Position numbers and translations under genes: made by a program
DNA from: DASXKD01 sp963703605
GTDB lineage: Bacteria > Actinomycetota > Actinomycetes > Streptosporangiales > Streptosporangiaceae
DNA: 64,000 nucleotides
Direction: 5' to 3'
Assembly: GCA_963703605.1 (NCBI GenBank)
Contig: CAVPFC010000048.1
Location: 1 to 64,000, forward strand
Notes under the pieces: generated by a model
What the model was told of the DNA's origin: nothing
The model's input: only the letters and a program-made list of their open reading frames with translations
Database searches by the model: none
Shown: positions 52,354-60,075 of the stretch, in pieces
How positions within the stretch are numbered: the first letter of the stretch is position 1
Layout of the letters: the number at the start of each line of letters is the position of its first letter

Positions 52354-53754
52354 CTAGAGGTGGCTGAACCCGCCCGACTCCTGCTTGCTCATGGACACGG
52401 TGACTGGGTGTTTGCCGAAGTGGGCCACCGCTTCGCGGAAGTCGTCGAGCAGCAGGGCGGCCATGTCCCGGCTCACGCCGAGGCGGACCAGGATGCGCTG
52501 CACGGCGATGTCAGACGCGGTTCCGGTCAGGGTGTAAGCAGGGACCTGCCACCCGCGGTTGCGCAGCCGGTCGGCCAGGTCGAACAGCGTGTAGCCGGGG
52601 TCTTCGCCCTCGCGGATCCGCCAGGTGACCGTCGGGATTCCGGTGTTCGGGTTGCTGTCACACAACAGCTCGAACGGGCCCAGCTTGACGATCTCGGTGG
52701 CGAGGTACTGGCCGATGTCATAGGACGCCATGTGGATACGGCGGTAGCCGTCGAAACCGAGCCGGAGGAAGTTGTAGTAACTGGCGATGATCTGCCCGGC
52801 CGGCCGGGAGAAGTTGATCTGGAACACCGGCATGTCGCCGCCGAGGTAATTGACGTGGAACACCAGGTCGTCGGGCAGTTCGCTGGCATCGCGGAAGATG
52901 ACCCAGCCGACCCCCAGCGGGGCCAGCCCGAACTTGTGCCCCGAGGCGCTGATCGACTTGACCCGGGGGAGCCGGAAGTCGAAGGCCACGTCGGGTGCGC
53001 AGAACGGGGCGAGGAAACCGCCGCTGGCCGCGTCCACGTGAATGTCGAGGTCGAGACCGGTGTCGGCCTGCAGCTTGTCGAGAGCGGCCGCCATGTCCGC
53101 CACCGGCTCGTAGGCGCCGGTGTAGGTGACGCCGAGGGTAGGCACGACCATGATCGTGTTCTCGTCCACCCGCTCGAGCATCGAGGCCGGATCCATGGCG
53201 TAATTGCCATGCGACATTGGGACCTCACGCATCTCGATGTCCCAGTAGCGGGCGAACTTGTGCCAGACCACCTGCACCGGGCCGCACACCATGTTCGGGT
53301 TGTCGGTCGGCTTGCCCGCGGCCCGCCGCTTGGCCCGCCACCGCCACTTGGCCGCCATCCCCGCCAGCATGCAAGCCTCCGACGAGCCGACGGCCGAGGC
53401 GCCCACGGTGTTGGCCGCCGCGGGCGCATTCCACAGGTCCGCCATCATGTGCACACACCGCCGTTCTATCTCGGCGGCTTGCGGGTACTCGTCTCTGTCG
53501 ATCATGTTCTTGTTGACCGACAGCGCCATCAAGGCAAGAACCTCGGGTTCCTCCCACGTCTGGCAGAACGTGGCCAGGTTCTGGCGCGCGTTGCCATCGA
53601 GCATCAGCTCGTCCGACACGATCTGGTACGCGTCCCTGGGCAGCGATCCATCCTGCGGGAACCGGTATTTGGGCACCGGCCTGGTCAGGTCACGATCGGC
53701 AAACACACAGTCCTCGATCTGGCCACGGACGACGTCGCGCTCATGCAGTGGCAT
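52354..53754 (-). CDS. gadB: Glutamate decarboxylase
   Basis: 466 aa PLP enzyme: glutamate to GABA and CO2, using up a proton. SVNKNMIDRDEYPQAAEIERRCV, GASAVGSSEACMLAG, HVDAASGGFLAPF, SISASGHKFGLAPLG (PLP lysine in HKFG) and FHVNYLGGDMPVFQINFSRPAGQII are the group-II GAD signatures. ATG 53754 (MPLHERD) has AAGGAG 9 nt upstream; earlier ATGs at 53760 and 53763 overlap that site. With glutaminase it forms the glutamine-dependent acid-resistance pair; no GABA antiporter gene is visible in the window. Confidence 0.94.
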   Translation of the reverse strand: MPLHERDVVRGQIEDCVFADRDLTRPVPKYRFPQDGSLPRDAYQIVSDELMLDGNARQNLATFCQTWEEPEVLALMALSVNKNMIDRDEYPQAAEIERRCVHMMADLWNAPAAANTVGASAVGSSEACMLAGMAAKWRWRAKRRAAGKPTDNPNMVCGPVQVVWHKFARYWDIEMREVPMSHGNYAMDPASMLERVDENTIMVVPTLGVTYTGAYEPVADMAAALDKLQADTGLDLDIHVDAASGGFLAPFCAPDVAFDFRLPRVKSISASGHKFGLAPLGVGWVIFRDASELPDDLVFHVNYLGGDMPVFQINFSRPAGQIIASYYNFLRLGFDGYRRIHMASYDIGQYLATEIVKLGPFELLCDSNPNTGIPTVTWRIREGEDPGYTLFDLADRLRNRGWQVPAYTLTGTASDIAVQRILVRLGVSRDMAALLLDDFREAVAHFGKHPVTVSMSKQESGGFSHL

Positions 53755-53904
53755 GGCCATCATCTCCTTGATCAAGGTCCGCTCCGCGTCGGCCAAAACC
53801 TGAATCGCCGAGGCCTGCCACCGGCCCCCCACCAGCGGAGCGAGCGGGCTGGCAGGTACTGATGCTGGCAGACAGGGACCGCGCCGTCATCACCCACCCG
53901 GGGT

Positions 53905-54153
53905 GGACGCACAATCCGCGACGAAACGCACGTCTCCTACATTCTCATCGGCCACGACCTGGGCGTCGTCCGCCAACTCACCGACGAAACGATAGTGCTG
54001 CACTGCGGGACAGTGGTTGAACGCGGCCCCACCGCCCGCGTGCTCGACAACCCCGAGCACCCCTGCACACAGCGGCTCCGTTCCAGCGTGCCCCGGCCAG
54101 GCTGGAAGCCAAGGCGACACGTACGGCCGACCGACCTTCATCCATCCGGGTGA
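53905..54153 (+). pseudogene. C-terminal remnant of an oligopeptide-type ABC ATPase
   Basis: The forward frame reads SYILIGHDLGVVRQLTDETIVLHCGTVVERG then EHPCTQRLRSSVPRPGWKPRR and a stop at 54151-54153. This is the H-switch (here IGHDL) and tail of Dpp/Opp-type ATPases. Walker A, signature and Walker B are missing. A dead fragment. The next 75 bp hold a short frame ending AAILLAGGYMVISGTLRLLS, possibly another gene tail. Confidence 0.65.
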
Positions 54154-54229
54154 TTAAGGTCTGGCCGCGGCCATTCTGCTCGCCGGTGGTTACATGGTGA
54201 TCAGCGGCACGCTGCGCCTGCTGAGCTGA

Positions 54230-54562
54230 TCAGCGGTGCGACCGGCCCGGGTCACCAGCGGCAAGCCCGCGCCACGTGCCCAGTTCTGGGTCGTATTCCT
54301 CGCGTTCGAACAGGAGCATGTCATCACCCAGGAGGATGAGTGAATAGGGGCTGGGACCGGTGCCCAGGACATGACCGTGGTTGTGCACGTCATCGGGTGG
54401 GACCAGCGTCACCGCATCGCCGCGGTGCATGGTCTGCTCATCGGCAAGGCTTAGTTCGGCCCGGCCGCCGGGAAGGCGGACCGCGTTCCAGTGCTGATGG
54501 GTCTCCACCCCCCGGACCGGGGCGATCGCGACCCAGCACCGGTGGGAGTGCGTGTAGGCCAT
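54230..54562 (-). CDS. Cupin-like protein (cysteine-dioxygenase-like fold)
   Basis: About 110 aa from ATG 54562; the frame is open further upstream and the start is uncertain. HSHRCWVAIAPVRGVETHQHWNAV, RGDAVTLVPPDDVHNHGHVLG and YSLILLGDDMLLFEREEYDPELGTWR follow the two-motif layout of cupins, with histidines for a metal ion. The nearest pattern is that of uncharacterised cysteine-dioxygenase-like enzymes with the VPPDDIH phrase. No operon partner is evident; the OsmC-like gene is 320 bp away on the same strand. Confidence 0.5.
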   Translation of the reverse strand: MAYTHSHRCWVAIAPVRGVETHQHWNAVRLPGGRAELSLADEQTMHRGDAVTLVPPDDVHNHGHVLGTGPSPYSLILLGDDMLLFEREEYDPELGTWRGLAAGDPGRSHR

Positions 54563-54881
54563 CACTCCTTCGGGCCGGTGGACAAGCACCACATATCGAG
54601 CGCGGGAACGCGTGCATCCACTCGCTGTGGACTCTAGTCCCCCAGTATCCGGCCGGTAGAGGACCAACGCGGGCCATAGTGGGCCGCGGCGACGACGCCG
54701 GACGGCACTCGGGCACTGTGGGCCCGGCGCGTCGTCATCGCCGCCGCTTTGGGGCCTCGTGCCATGAACGGCCGCCTGCGAACCAGCGGCCGACTGCAGG
54801 CAGACGAGACGGGATCTGCTGCTCCCGCTGTTCAGCCTCCTGCGGCACACCGGCTGGCCGCCGCGCCGCGGGCCGGTGATA
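54563..54881. other. Gap between cupin-like and OsmC-like genes
   Basis: About 320 bp. It could hold an N-terminal extension of the cupin-like protein, whose frame is open to 54850, but this stretch (QSAAGSQAAVHGTRPQ) looks non-coding. Nothing else seen. Confidence 0.35.
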
Positions 54882-55358
54882 TCAGCCGTGCCGAACCGTC
54901 GCGAGTTCGGTCCTGATCGCGATGGAGCCGCGGATGCTGCGCGCGACCGGGCACCTGTCGGCGTGGAAGCCGTGTACCCGCTCCACCACGGTCAGGTCGG
55001 TATCGGCGTCCACGGTGAGCTGGTAGCGGACGTGGATCCGCTTGAGCACCAAGACACTGCCATCCAGCTCGACCTCGCCCTCGGCATCAGCCCGGAGACG
55101 ACCGCCCCCGGCGGGGATACCGCGCGCCTCCAGCGCGCCCCCGAAGGTACCGGTCAGTCAACCGGCCGCCGCAGCCACTAGGTAGTCCAGAGTGGTGGCA
55201 TGCGGCGGGCTGGCATCAGGCGTCACACCGTAGTGCTGAGCCACCTCGCTATGCACCCCGAACGGCACCAGGTCCGGCTCGGCTGGCAGCCTCGCCCAGC
55301 GCAACGGGCCCTTATCCCGCTCGATACTCACCTTCGACCGGTAGACGACCTCAGCCAT
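54882..55358 (-). CDS. OsmC-like protein with in-frame TGA at the catalytic Cys (selenoprotein candidate)
   Basis: 158 codons if TGA is read through. ATG 55358 follows GGAGGGAG. Residues 1-66 read MAEVVYRSKVSIERDKG ... PPHATTLDYLVAAAAG, then TGA (55160-55158), then LTGTFGGALEARGI ... VHGFHADRCPVARSIRG ... TVRHG and stop TGA at 54884-54882. OsmC/Ohr thiol peroxidases have their first redox Cys exactly after this AAxxAAG segment; here it is TGA. The second redox Cys (136, in ADRCPVARS) is kept. The frame after TGA is uninterrupted and family-like for 91 codons. A hairpin with a G-containing apical loop follows the TGA. Reads as selenocysteine insertion; a nonsense mutation is the alternative. 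Confidence 0.7.
55116..55160 (-). promoter_or_regulatory. SECIS-like hairpin directly after the in-frame TGA
   Basis: Reverse strand, 3' of TGA: six bases, lower stem GGTACC (pairs with GGTATC, one G-T), a 7-nt bulge, upper stem GCGCGC/GCGCGC, loop TGGAG. The loop starts 25 nt after the TGA and has G at its second position, fitting the general bacterial SECIS layout (short G-containing apical loop about 16-37 nt downstream). GC-rich coding DNA forms hairpins by chance, so this supports but does not prove recoding. Confidence 0.5.
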
Positions 55359-55757
55359 CCGGTGGCTCCCTCCATCGCAGACCGCCCCAGGATCCCACGC
55401 CGGGCACAACGCAGCATCATCGCCGCCCTCGGCGCTGCCTACATCGGCATGGCCACCGCCTGGGCGGTCACCAGGTAACAGCCGGCAACCGGGCCCACCT
55501 GCGGTGACCATCCTCGCGCTCGCCGCTGGGCGCGCCGGGTGCGCGCGGTGGATGCCCCCAGGGCACCGCCACCAGAAAGATCTGGCGGAGACCAAGACCC
55601 TGTCGCTGCGGCGACGAATTAACAGATGGCGGGGAAAGCGCGGCGCCGGTTCGCCGGCCCGGGCAGGCCTGGCCCGTGCCGATGAGGAACTGAGGGCGGG
55701 TGACGATCGCCTCCCGCCGGGGGGCGGCCCTACGCCGACGACGCAAGAGGAGAGCGA
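55359..55757. other. Intergenic region
   Basis: About 400 bp between the OsmC-like gene and the propeller gene. Open frames look random and no strong hairpin is seen. Promoters of the two divergent genes must lie here. Confidence 0.4.
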
Positions 55758-56939
55758 ATGCGCTTTGTGACACGCAGGAAACCAAGAACGATCTTGCTCG
55801 CTGCTGCTGCGGCGGCGGCTGCGGTGACGGTGGCGGTCCCCGCGTCAGCGTCCGCAGCGGCACCGGCAGGGACGTCTCCCGTGGTGGGGCACGTTTATGT
55901 CAACGACAACACCGCTGGCACGAACACGATCGCGGTGTTCGACCGGCACGCGGACGGGGCGCTGACGCCCCACGCCGGATCCCCGTTCGCGGCTGGCGGC
56001 GCTGGCACCGGGGCGGGGCTGGCCTCGCAGGGCGCGCTGCAGATCTCCCCCGGCGGCCGGTTCCTGATCGCCGTCGATGCCGGCAGCAACCAGATCTCGG
56101 TGCTGCGGATCCTGCCCGGCGGATCGGTCAAGCGGGTGCCCGGCGGGGTCGCCTCCTCCCGTGGTGTGCTGCCAGTCAGCGTCGCGATCCACGGTGACCT
56201 GGTGTACGTGGCCAACGCCGGCACCGGCGGCAGCAACTACACCGGCTTCCGCCTGCAACGCAACGGCAAGCTGGCGCGGATCGCCGGCTCCAAGGTTGCC
56301 CTGCCCAACGGCGCCCAGCCCGGCGATGTGCTGTTCAACAGCACCGGCAGCAAGCTTGCCGGCGCCCTCGTCGGGACCTCCCAGATCGACAGCTTCACCG
56401 TCGGCGCCAATGGGCACCTGACCGCTGCGCCGCACTCACCCTTCCCCGCCCAGGGCGCCGGCCCGTTCGGCAGCGAGTTCCGCCCGACCAACCCGCGCCA
56501 GCTGTTTGTGTCCAACGCCCATAACACCGGCACCGGCAGCGGCACGGTCTCGGCGTTCCGCGACTCGCCCAACGGGACGCTCACCTCGATCGGCCACTCC
56601 CCGTTCGCCGACAAGCAGACCGCCCCGTGCTGGGTGGAGATCACCCACAACGGCCGGTACCTGTTCACCGTGAACACCGCCGCCGGCACGGTGTCCCGCT
56701 ACTCGATCGCCCGCAGTGGGGCACTGAGGCTGCTGGGCAGCACCCCGATCCGCGGCACCACCACTATCGGCGCCGTCGACGCCCGGCTCAGCCCCAGCGG
56801 CCGCTACCTATACGTCGATGAAAGCAAGACCGCCGCGGTCGCCGCGTTCGCCGTGCACCGCGGCCACCTCACCGAGCTGGCCAAATCCCCAGCCCCGCTA
56901 CCCACCGGCGCCACCCCCGCCGGCATCGTCGTCACCTAG
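55758..56939 (+). CDS. Secreted lactonase-family seven-bladed propeller protein
   Basis: 393 aa. The first 35 residues (RRKPRT, then an Ala/Val helix, ASASAAA) form a signal peptide. The remainder is the beta-propeller of the 6-phosphogluconolactonase-like family: repeated blades with GHVYVNDNTAGTNTIAVFDRHADGALTPHAGSPF, ISPGGRFLIAVDAGSNQISVL, ITHNGRYLFTVNTAAGTVSRYSI, SPSGRYLYVDESKTAAVAAFAV. Export argues against the metabolic enzyme; such secreted propellers are of unknown role. Ends at a terminator hairpin. Confidence 0.85.
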   Translation: MRFVTRRKPRTILLAAAAAAAAVTVAVPASASAAAPAGTSPVVGHVYVNDNTAGTNTIAVFDRHADGALTPHAGSPFAAGGAGTGAGLASQGALQISPGGRFLIAVDAGSNQISVLRILPGGSVKRVPGGVASSRGVLPVSVAIHGDLVYVANAGTGGSNYTGFRLQRNGKLARIAGSKVALPNGAQPGDVLFNSTGSKLAGALVGTSQIDSFTVGANGHLTAAPHSPFPAQGAGPFGSEFRPTNPRQLFVSNAHNTGTGSGTVSAFRDSPNGTLTSIGHSPFADKQTAPCWVEITHNGRYLFTVNTAAGTVSRYSIARSGALRLLGSTPIRGTTTIGAVDARLSPSGRYLYVDESKTAAVAAFAVHRGHLTELAKSPAPLPTGATPAGIVVT

Positions 56940-56956
56940 CCCTCGTCCACCTGACG

Positions 56957-56989
56957 CGGAGCCGGGGGCCCACCGGCACCCCGGCTCCG
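56957..56989 (+). terminator. Hairpin after the propeller gene
   Basis: CGGAGCCGGGG and CCCCGGCTCCG pair over 11 bp, 17 bp past the stop. Confidence 0.65.
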
Positions 56990-57924
56990 CCAGGCCCGCG
57001 AGGGGGGCTCCGCCAGGCCCGGAGGGAGTAAGCCCGCCGGCCAGCTACCCGGAGCGCTGTTGAGCCTGGCTGATGGCAGCGCCGCGGACGCCGTGACGAG
57101 CGTGCGCGGATAAGATCCGGCCATCGAGCATCTCGTGCGTGTCCTCATGCCAGAACGCTCAGCGGGATCCCGCGGGCCGCGAGGATTGAGGTTCAGGCCA
57201 GCCGACCGCCTGTACTGCTCGGGGGAAGACCATGTCGTAGCTTTCGGCTTTCCGCAGGGAGCTTTGCCGACCCCGTTGTGCAACTCACCCGCCTCCACGG
57301 GCAGGCGCTGCTGCTCATCCCATAAGTTGCCCCGAAGCGTAGCGGCCACCACCTCGCACCGGACGATGTCCGCCGCCAGGCTCAACCGGTCGGCCCCATG
57401 GTGCTCGCCCCACGTGCCCGCATCATTCCCCGAAGGCAGCAGGTTCGGACTAAATTCCTGCCGCCAGAGCCTCCCCAGATCGCCGTAACTGGGCTGGGTT
57501 CGCCAAGCATCGAAGGCGCCGGTCAGCACCGATACCGCTCAACTCGCGGCATAGAGCGCGCATACCCGTGGCGGCGGGATCATGAATACTCATGCAACCC
57601 CAGCTCGGTCTGGCAGGCGTGACGGACCAAGCTGGAGCAGCAGTCGCGCGCGCAAATAGCCGCCGCATGCGCGCCAATCCCCTGGTCGGCTCGCGGGCCG
57701 TCTGCGGCGCACCGAAAGGCTGCTCTGGCGCACCGACGGGCCTGGCGAAACTGCGGCAGAGTCCGCATCGGCACGCCTGCGCCTGCCGGGCGGCGGCGGC
57801 GAGAGTTCGACTGGCCAGGGCGCCAGATAAGTGGCAATGTCCCTGGTCCCTGCCGAGTTGCGCGGGACCCAGCGGTATGGACGCCACGCAACTCCAGCTG
57901 GTGCGGTGCAGCGTGGTTGTCGCG
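56990..57924. other. Long region without a recognisable gene
   Basis: About 930 bp. Several open frames exist on both strands, but none has a family pattern, a convincing start, or a composition like the neighbours. A decayed gene is possible; I cannot name it. Confidence 0.45.
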
Positions 57925-58716
57925 CTAGCTGGTGCTCGAGCTGTCGGCCGGGGCGAAGAAGTGTGTCTTGGGCCGTTCGAGCCGGTGGCCGGAGAGGTAG
58001 AGGTCTACCTTTTCGTTATAGAAGGCCACTAGGCCGGCGATGGGCAGGAGCTGGCGGGTAGGAAAGTCGTAGGCCCATGCGAGGTCTGGGTGCACAGTGT
58101 CGCCAGTGCGGACCGACCAGTATCTGCTCGTGGTGCCCTTGTAAGGGCACGCGGTGACGGTGCCGCTCGGGTCCAGGTATTCGAAGTTGATCTCCGTCTG
58201 GTTGATGTAGTACCTGGTGGGCAGGCCCGTCTCGAAGACCATGACCGGGGACGGCGACTCAGCAAGGACAACCCCGTTGAGCTCGACGCGCACCGGGCGT
58301 GTCGAGCGCAGCGCGTCGACCCGAACGTAGGGGTTGCGGGGGTGCACGAACACCTGTTCGTCTTCCTCAAACCAGGCGTCCAGCGCTGTCCAGTCGAACC
58401 GGACGGTGCCGCTGAGCTCGGCCAGGGGCGAGTCAGCGAGCAGCCGGGCCGCGGCGGGCCGGTCAACCTCGCCGACGCGCAGCGCATGTGCCTCGAACTT
58501 GCCGCGCCTGCTCTGCTGGCTGTGGCCTTCTGAGATAAGAAGATCAGGCCGTACGTCTGTGAGGGGGATGTAGTACTGGGGGTAGTTGGGCCACTCCCAG
58601 ACATACAGCGCCCGGGTGGTGTCGAGTACCTTCTCGCCGGCCAGGAAGGCGCGGATGCGGCGCGGCACGGGCTCGACGTGGTTGGCTGTGGCGATCATCG
58701 CCGGATAGTCGTTCAC
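57925..58716 (-). CDS. DUF427 domain protein (two copies of the domain)
   Basis: 263 aa. GTG 58716 with GGGAG 7 nt upstream; an ATG at 58740 in frame is less likely. First DUF427 unit: VPRRIRAFLAGEKVLDTTRALYVWEWPNYPQYYIPLTDV. Second: RPVRVELNGVVLAESPSPVMVFETGLPTRYYINQTEINFEYL then CPYKGTTSRYWSV and DLAWAYDFPTRQLLPIAGLVAFYNEKVDLYLSG. The CPYKG phrase is the family hallmark. Cytoplasmic; biochemical role unknown. Confidence 0.88.
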   Translation of the reverse strand: MNDYPAMIATANHVEPVPRRIRAFLAGEKVLDTTRALYVWEWPNYPQYYIPLTDVRPDLLISEGHSQQSRRGKFEAHALRVGEVDRPAAARLLADSPLAELSGTVRFDWTALDAWFEEDEQVFVHPRNPYVRVDALRSTRPVRVELNGVVLAESPSPVMVFETGLPTRYYINQTEINFEYLDPSGTVTACPYKGTTSRYWSVRTGDTVHPDLAWAYDFPTRQLLPIAGLVAFYNEKVDLYLSGHRLERPKTHFFAPADSSSTS

Positions 58717-58785
58717 TGCGACACTCCCTCGGTCTCGCACTTGGCTCGTTGACCTTGTTAGTGGGCGAGACCGCCCGGCACCTTA

Positions 58786-58857
58786 CGTCCCGGCTTGGCC
58801 TCAGCCACTCGTCCCGGCTTGGCCTCAGCCACTCGTCCCGGCTTGGCCTCAGCCACG
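58786..58857. repeat. Three 24-bp direct repeats
   Basis: Units start at 58786, 58810 and 58834, each cgtcccggcttggcctcagc plus cact (last base differs in the third). A multiple of three, but no convincing gene covers them. They lie 70 bp upstream of the DUF427 start, in its promoter region. The rest of 58717-59133 shows nothing. Confidence 0.85.
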
Positions 58858-59133
58858 CGCCAGCCGGCGTCGACGCCCGGTGCTCACCCGGGGGGGAATC
58901 GGGCCGATGTCCGGCCCCAGAGGCGCGTGCGCCCGATCACACTTTCATCTGTGTGCGGCTAAGAGGTAAGACCCCGGCGGCCGCGGACACCAATAAAGAG
59001 CACGTGAAACAGCGCGGCGGCATCTCCTGGCCGGCCAGGCCTTCCGCCGGAGGAGGGCAGCAGCAGTGCACCACCATGTCGCCGGCTGCCTGCCGCCGAT
59101 GATTACCCGGTCACGCCGACGGAAAGGAGGCCC

Positions 59134-59238
59134 ATGACTCTTCCGATTCCGCGTGACGTTCGCCGGCTTCCCGGAGCCCCGAACTACCTGCACCTGTCCA
59201 CCCCTGCGGGCGGGATGCCCGCCGACCTGAGGAGATAG
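59134..59238 (+). pseudogene. N-terminal fragment of a pyridoxamine-phosphate-oxidase-like gene
   Basis: 34 codons behind AAAGGAGG: MTLPIPRDVRRLPGAPNYLH then LST and divergence to TAG. LxxAPNYxHLST is the opening of PPOX-type flavin or F420 enzymes, whose remaining strands are missing. It ends 2 nt before the next ATG, and its last codons carry the ribosome site of that gene, so it may survive as a leader. Confidence 0.4.
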
Positions 59239-59240
59239 CG

Positions 59241-59543
59241 ATGGTCACTGTCGGATTGCTGGTGACGCTGCAGGCCAAGCCAGGCAAGGACGGCGAGCTC
59301 GCCGCGTTTTTGGCGGGCGCTCTGCCGCTTGCGCAGGCCGAGCCGGAGACGACCGCCTGGTTCGCCATCAAGGTCGATGACTCGACATTCGGGATTGTCG
59401 ACGTTTTCCCGGATGCGGCGGGCCGCCAGGCCCATCTCGATGGCCCCATCGCCGCGGCGCTGATGCAGCGGGCGGATGAGCTGCTTGCGTCGCCCCCGGT
59501 CATCCAGCCGATCGACGTCCTGGCGGCCAAATTGCCGACGTGA
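59241..59543 (+). CDS. Antibiotic-biosynthesis-monooxygenase-like (ABM) domain protein
   Basis: 100 aa, ferredoxin-like dimeric alpha/beta barrel. GLLVTLQAKPGKDGELAAFLAGALPLAQAEPETTAWFAIKVDDSTFGIVDVFPDAAGRQAHLDGPIAAALM follows the ABM pattern. GAGGAGAT precedes ATG 59241. Many members are small oxygenases or stress proteins without known substrate. Confidence 0.8.
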   Translation: MVTVGLLVTLQAKPGKDGELAAFLAGALPLAQAEPETTAWFAIKVDDSTFGIVDVFPDAAGRQAHLDGPIAAALMQRADELLASPPVIQPIDVLAAKLPT

Positions 59544-59678
59544 CCCGACGATCCGCGGGTCACCGCCAGGAGGGTTGCCGTGATCCGATCACCGGCTGGC
59601 GTCGATCAGTGCCTGGTCGCCGGTCGCGGCCCAGACTCGCAGCCCCGCCCGGTGCAGACGGCTCTTGAGCGCGGGCTG

Positions 59679-59798
59679 GCCGCAATGCCGGGGGGTTAGC
59701 CGCAATGCCGGGGGGTTAGCCGCAATGCCGGGGGGTTAGCCGCAATGCCGGGGGGTTAGCCGCAATGCCGGGGGGTTAGCCGCAATGCCGGGGGGTTA
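59679..59798. repeat. Six perfect 20-bp tandem repeats
   Basis: Unit gccgcaatgccggggggtta, starting at 59679, 59699, 59719, 59739, 59759 and 59779, with no base differences. Each unit has a run of six G. A 20-bp unit breaks the frame, so it is not coding. Upstream (59580-59678) a reverse frame ending LKSRLHRAGLRVWAATGDQA may be the tail of a lost gene. Looks like a variable-number minisatellite or a binding-site array. Confidence 0.95.
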
Positions 59799-59955
59799 AA
59801 GGTTCTGATGCGGCTGTCAGGTGGTTTGCCTGGGTTGGCGTGGTCGGCTCGATATGGCAACAGAGGTCGGTATGACGGGTAACCGACTAAGATCAGCCCG
59901 CTGCCGAGGACCTCCGTTGCGCGTTCAATCTGCCACCTGTGCTGCTGTTACGGTC

Positions 59956-60063
59956 ATGACCAAGACGATCACGGTGGCTGGCGGGATGTTCGCACCCGGC
60001 ATCTGGGCGAGCTGACCTGCAGGTCCCGTTCGAGCTGGCTAGCGCGGTGCTGGCGGAGACGCG
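59956..60063 (+). pseudogene. IS4-family transposase N-terminal remnant
   Basis: MTKTITVAGGMFAPG in one frame and, after a one-base slip, DLQVPFELASAVLAETR: together the FAPGHLGELT-x-x-VPFE-x-x-x-x-x-LAETR pattern of the IS4 N-terminal domain. It breaks off at about 60063 where the neighbouring gene ends. No DDE domain or terminal inverted repeats seen. Confidence 0.5.
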
Positions 60064-60075
60064 GGGCCGGAGCGG

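Noticed and set aside
52360..53862. A 500-codon open frame on the plus strand
   Set aside because: Antisense to glutamate decarboxylase, with no family pattern and the composition of a shadow frame.
57000..57920. A possible group II intron or reverse-transcriptase fragment
   Set aside because: No RT catalytic motif (YADD) and no domain V-like hairpin can be found; the open frames look random.
59679..59798. CRISPR-like array
   Set aside because: The six units are directly adjacent with no spacers, and no cas genes are present.
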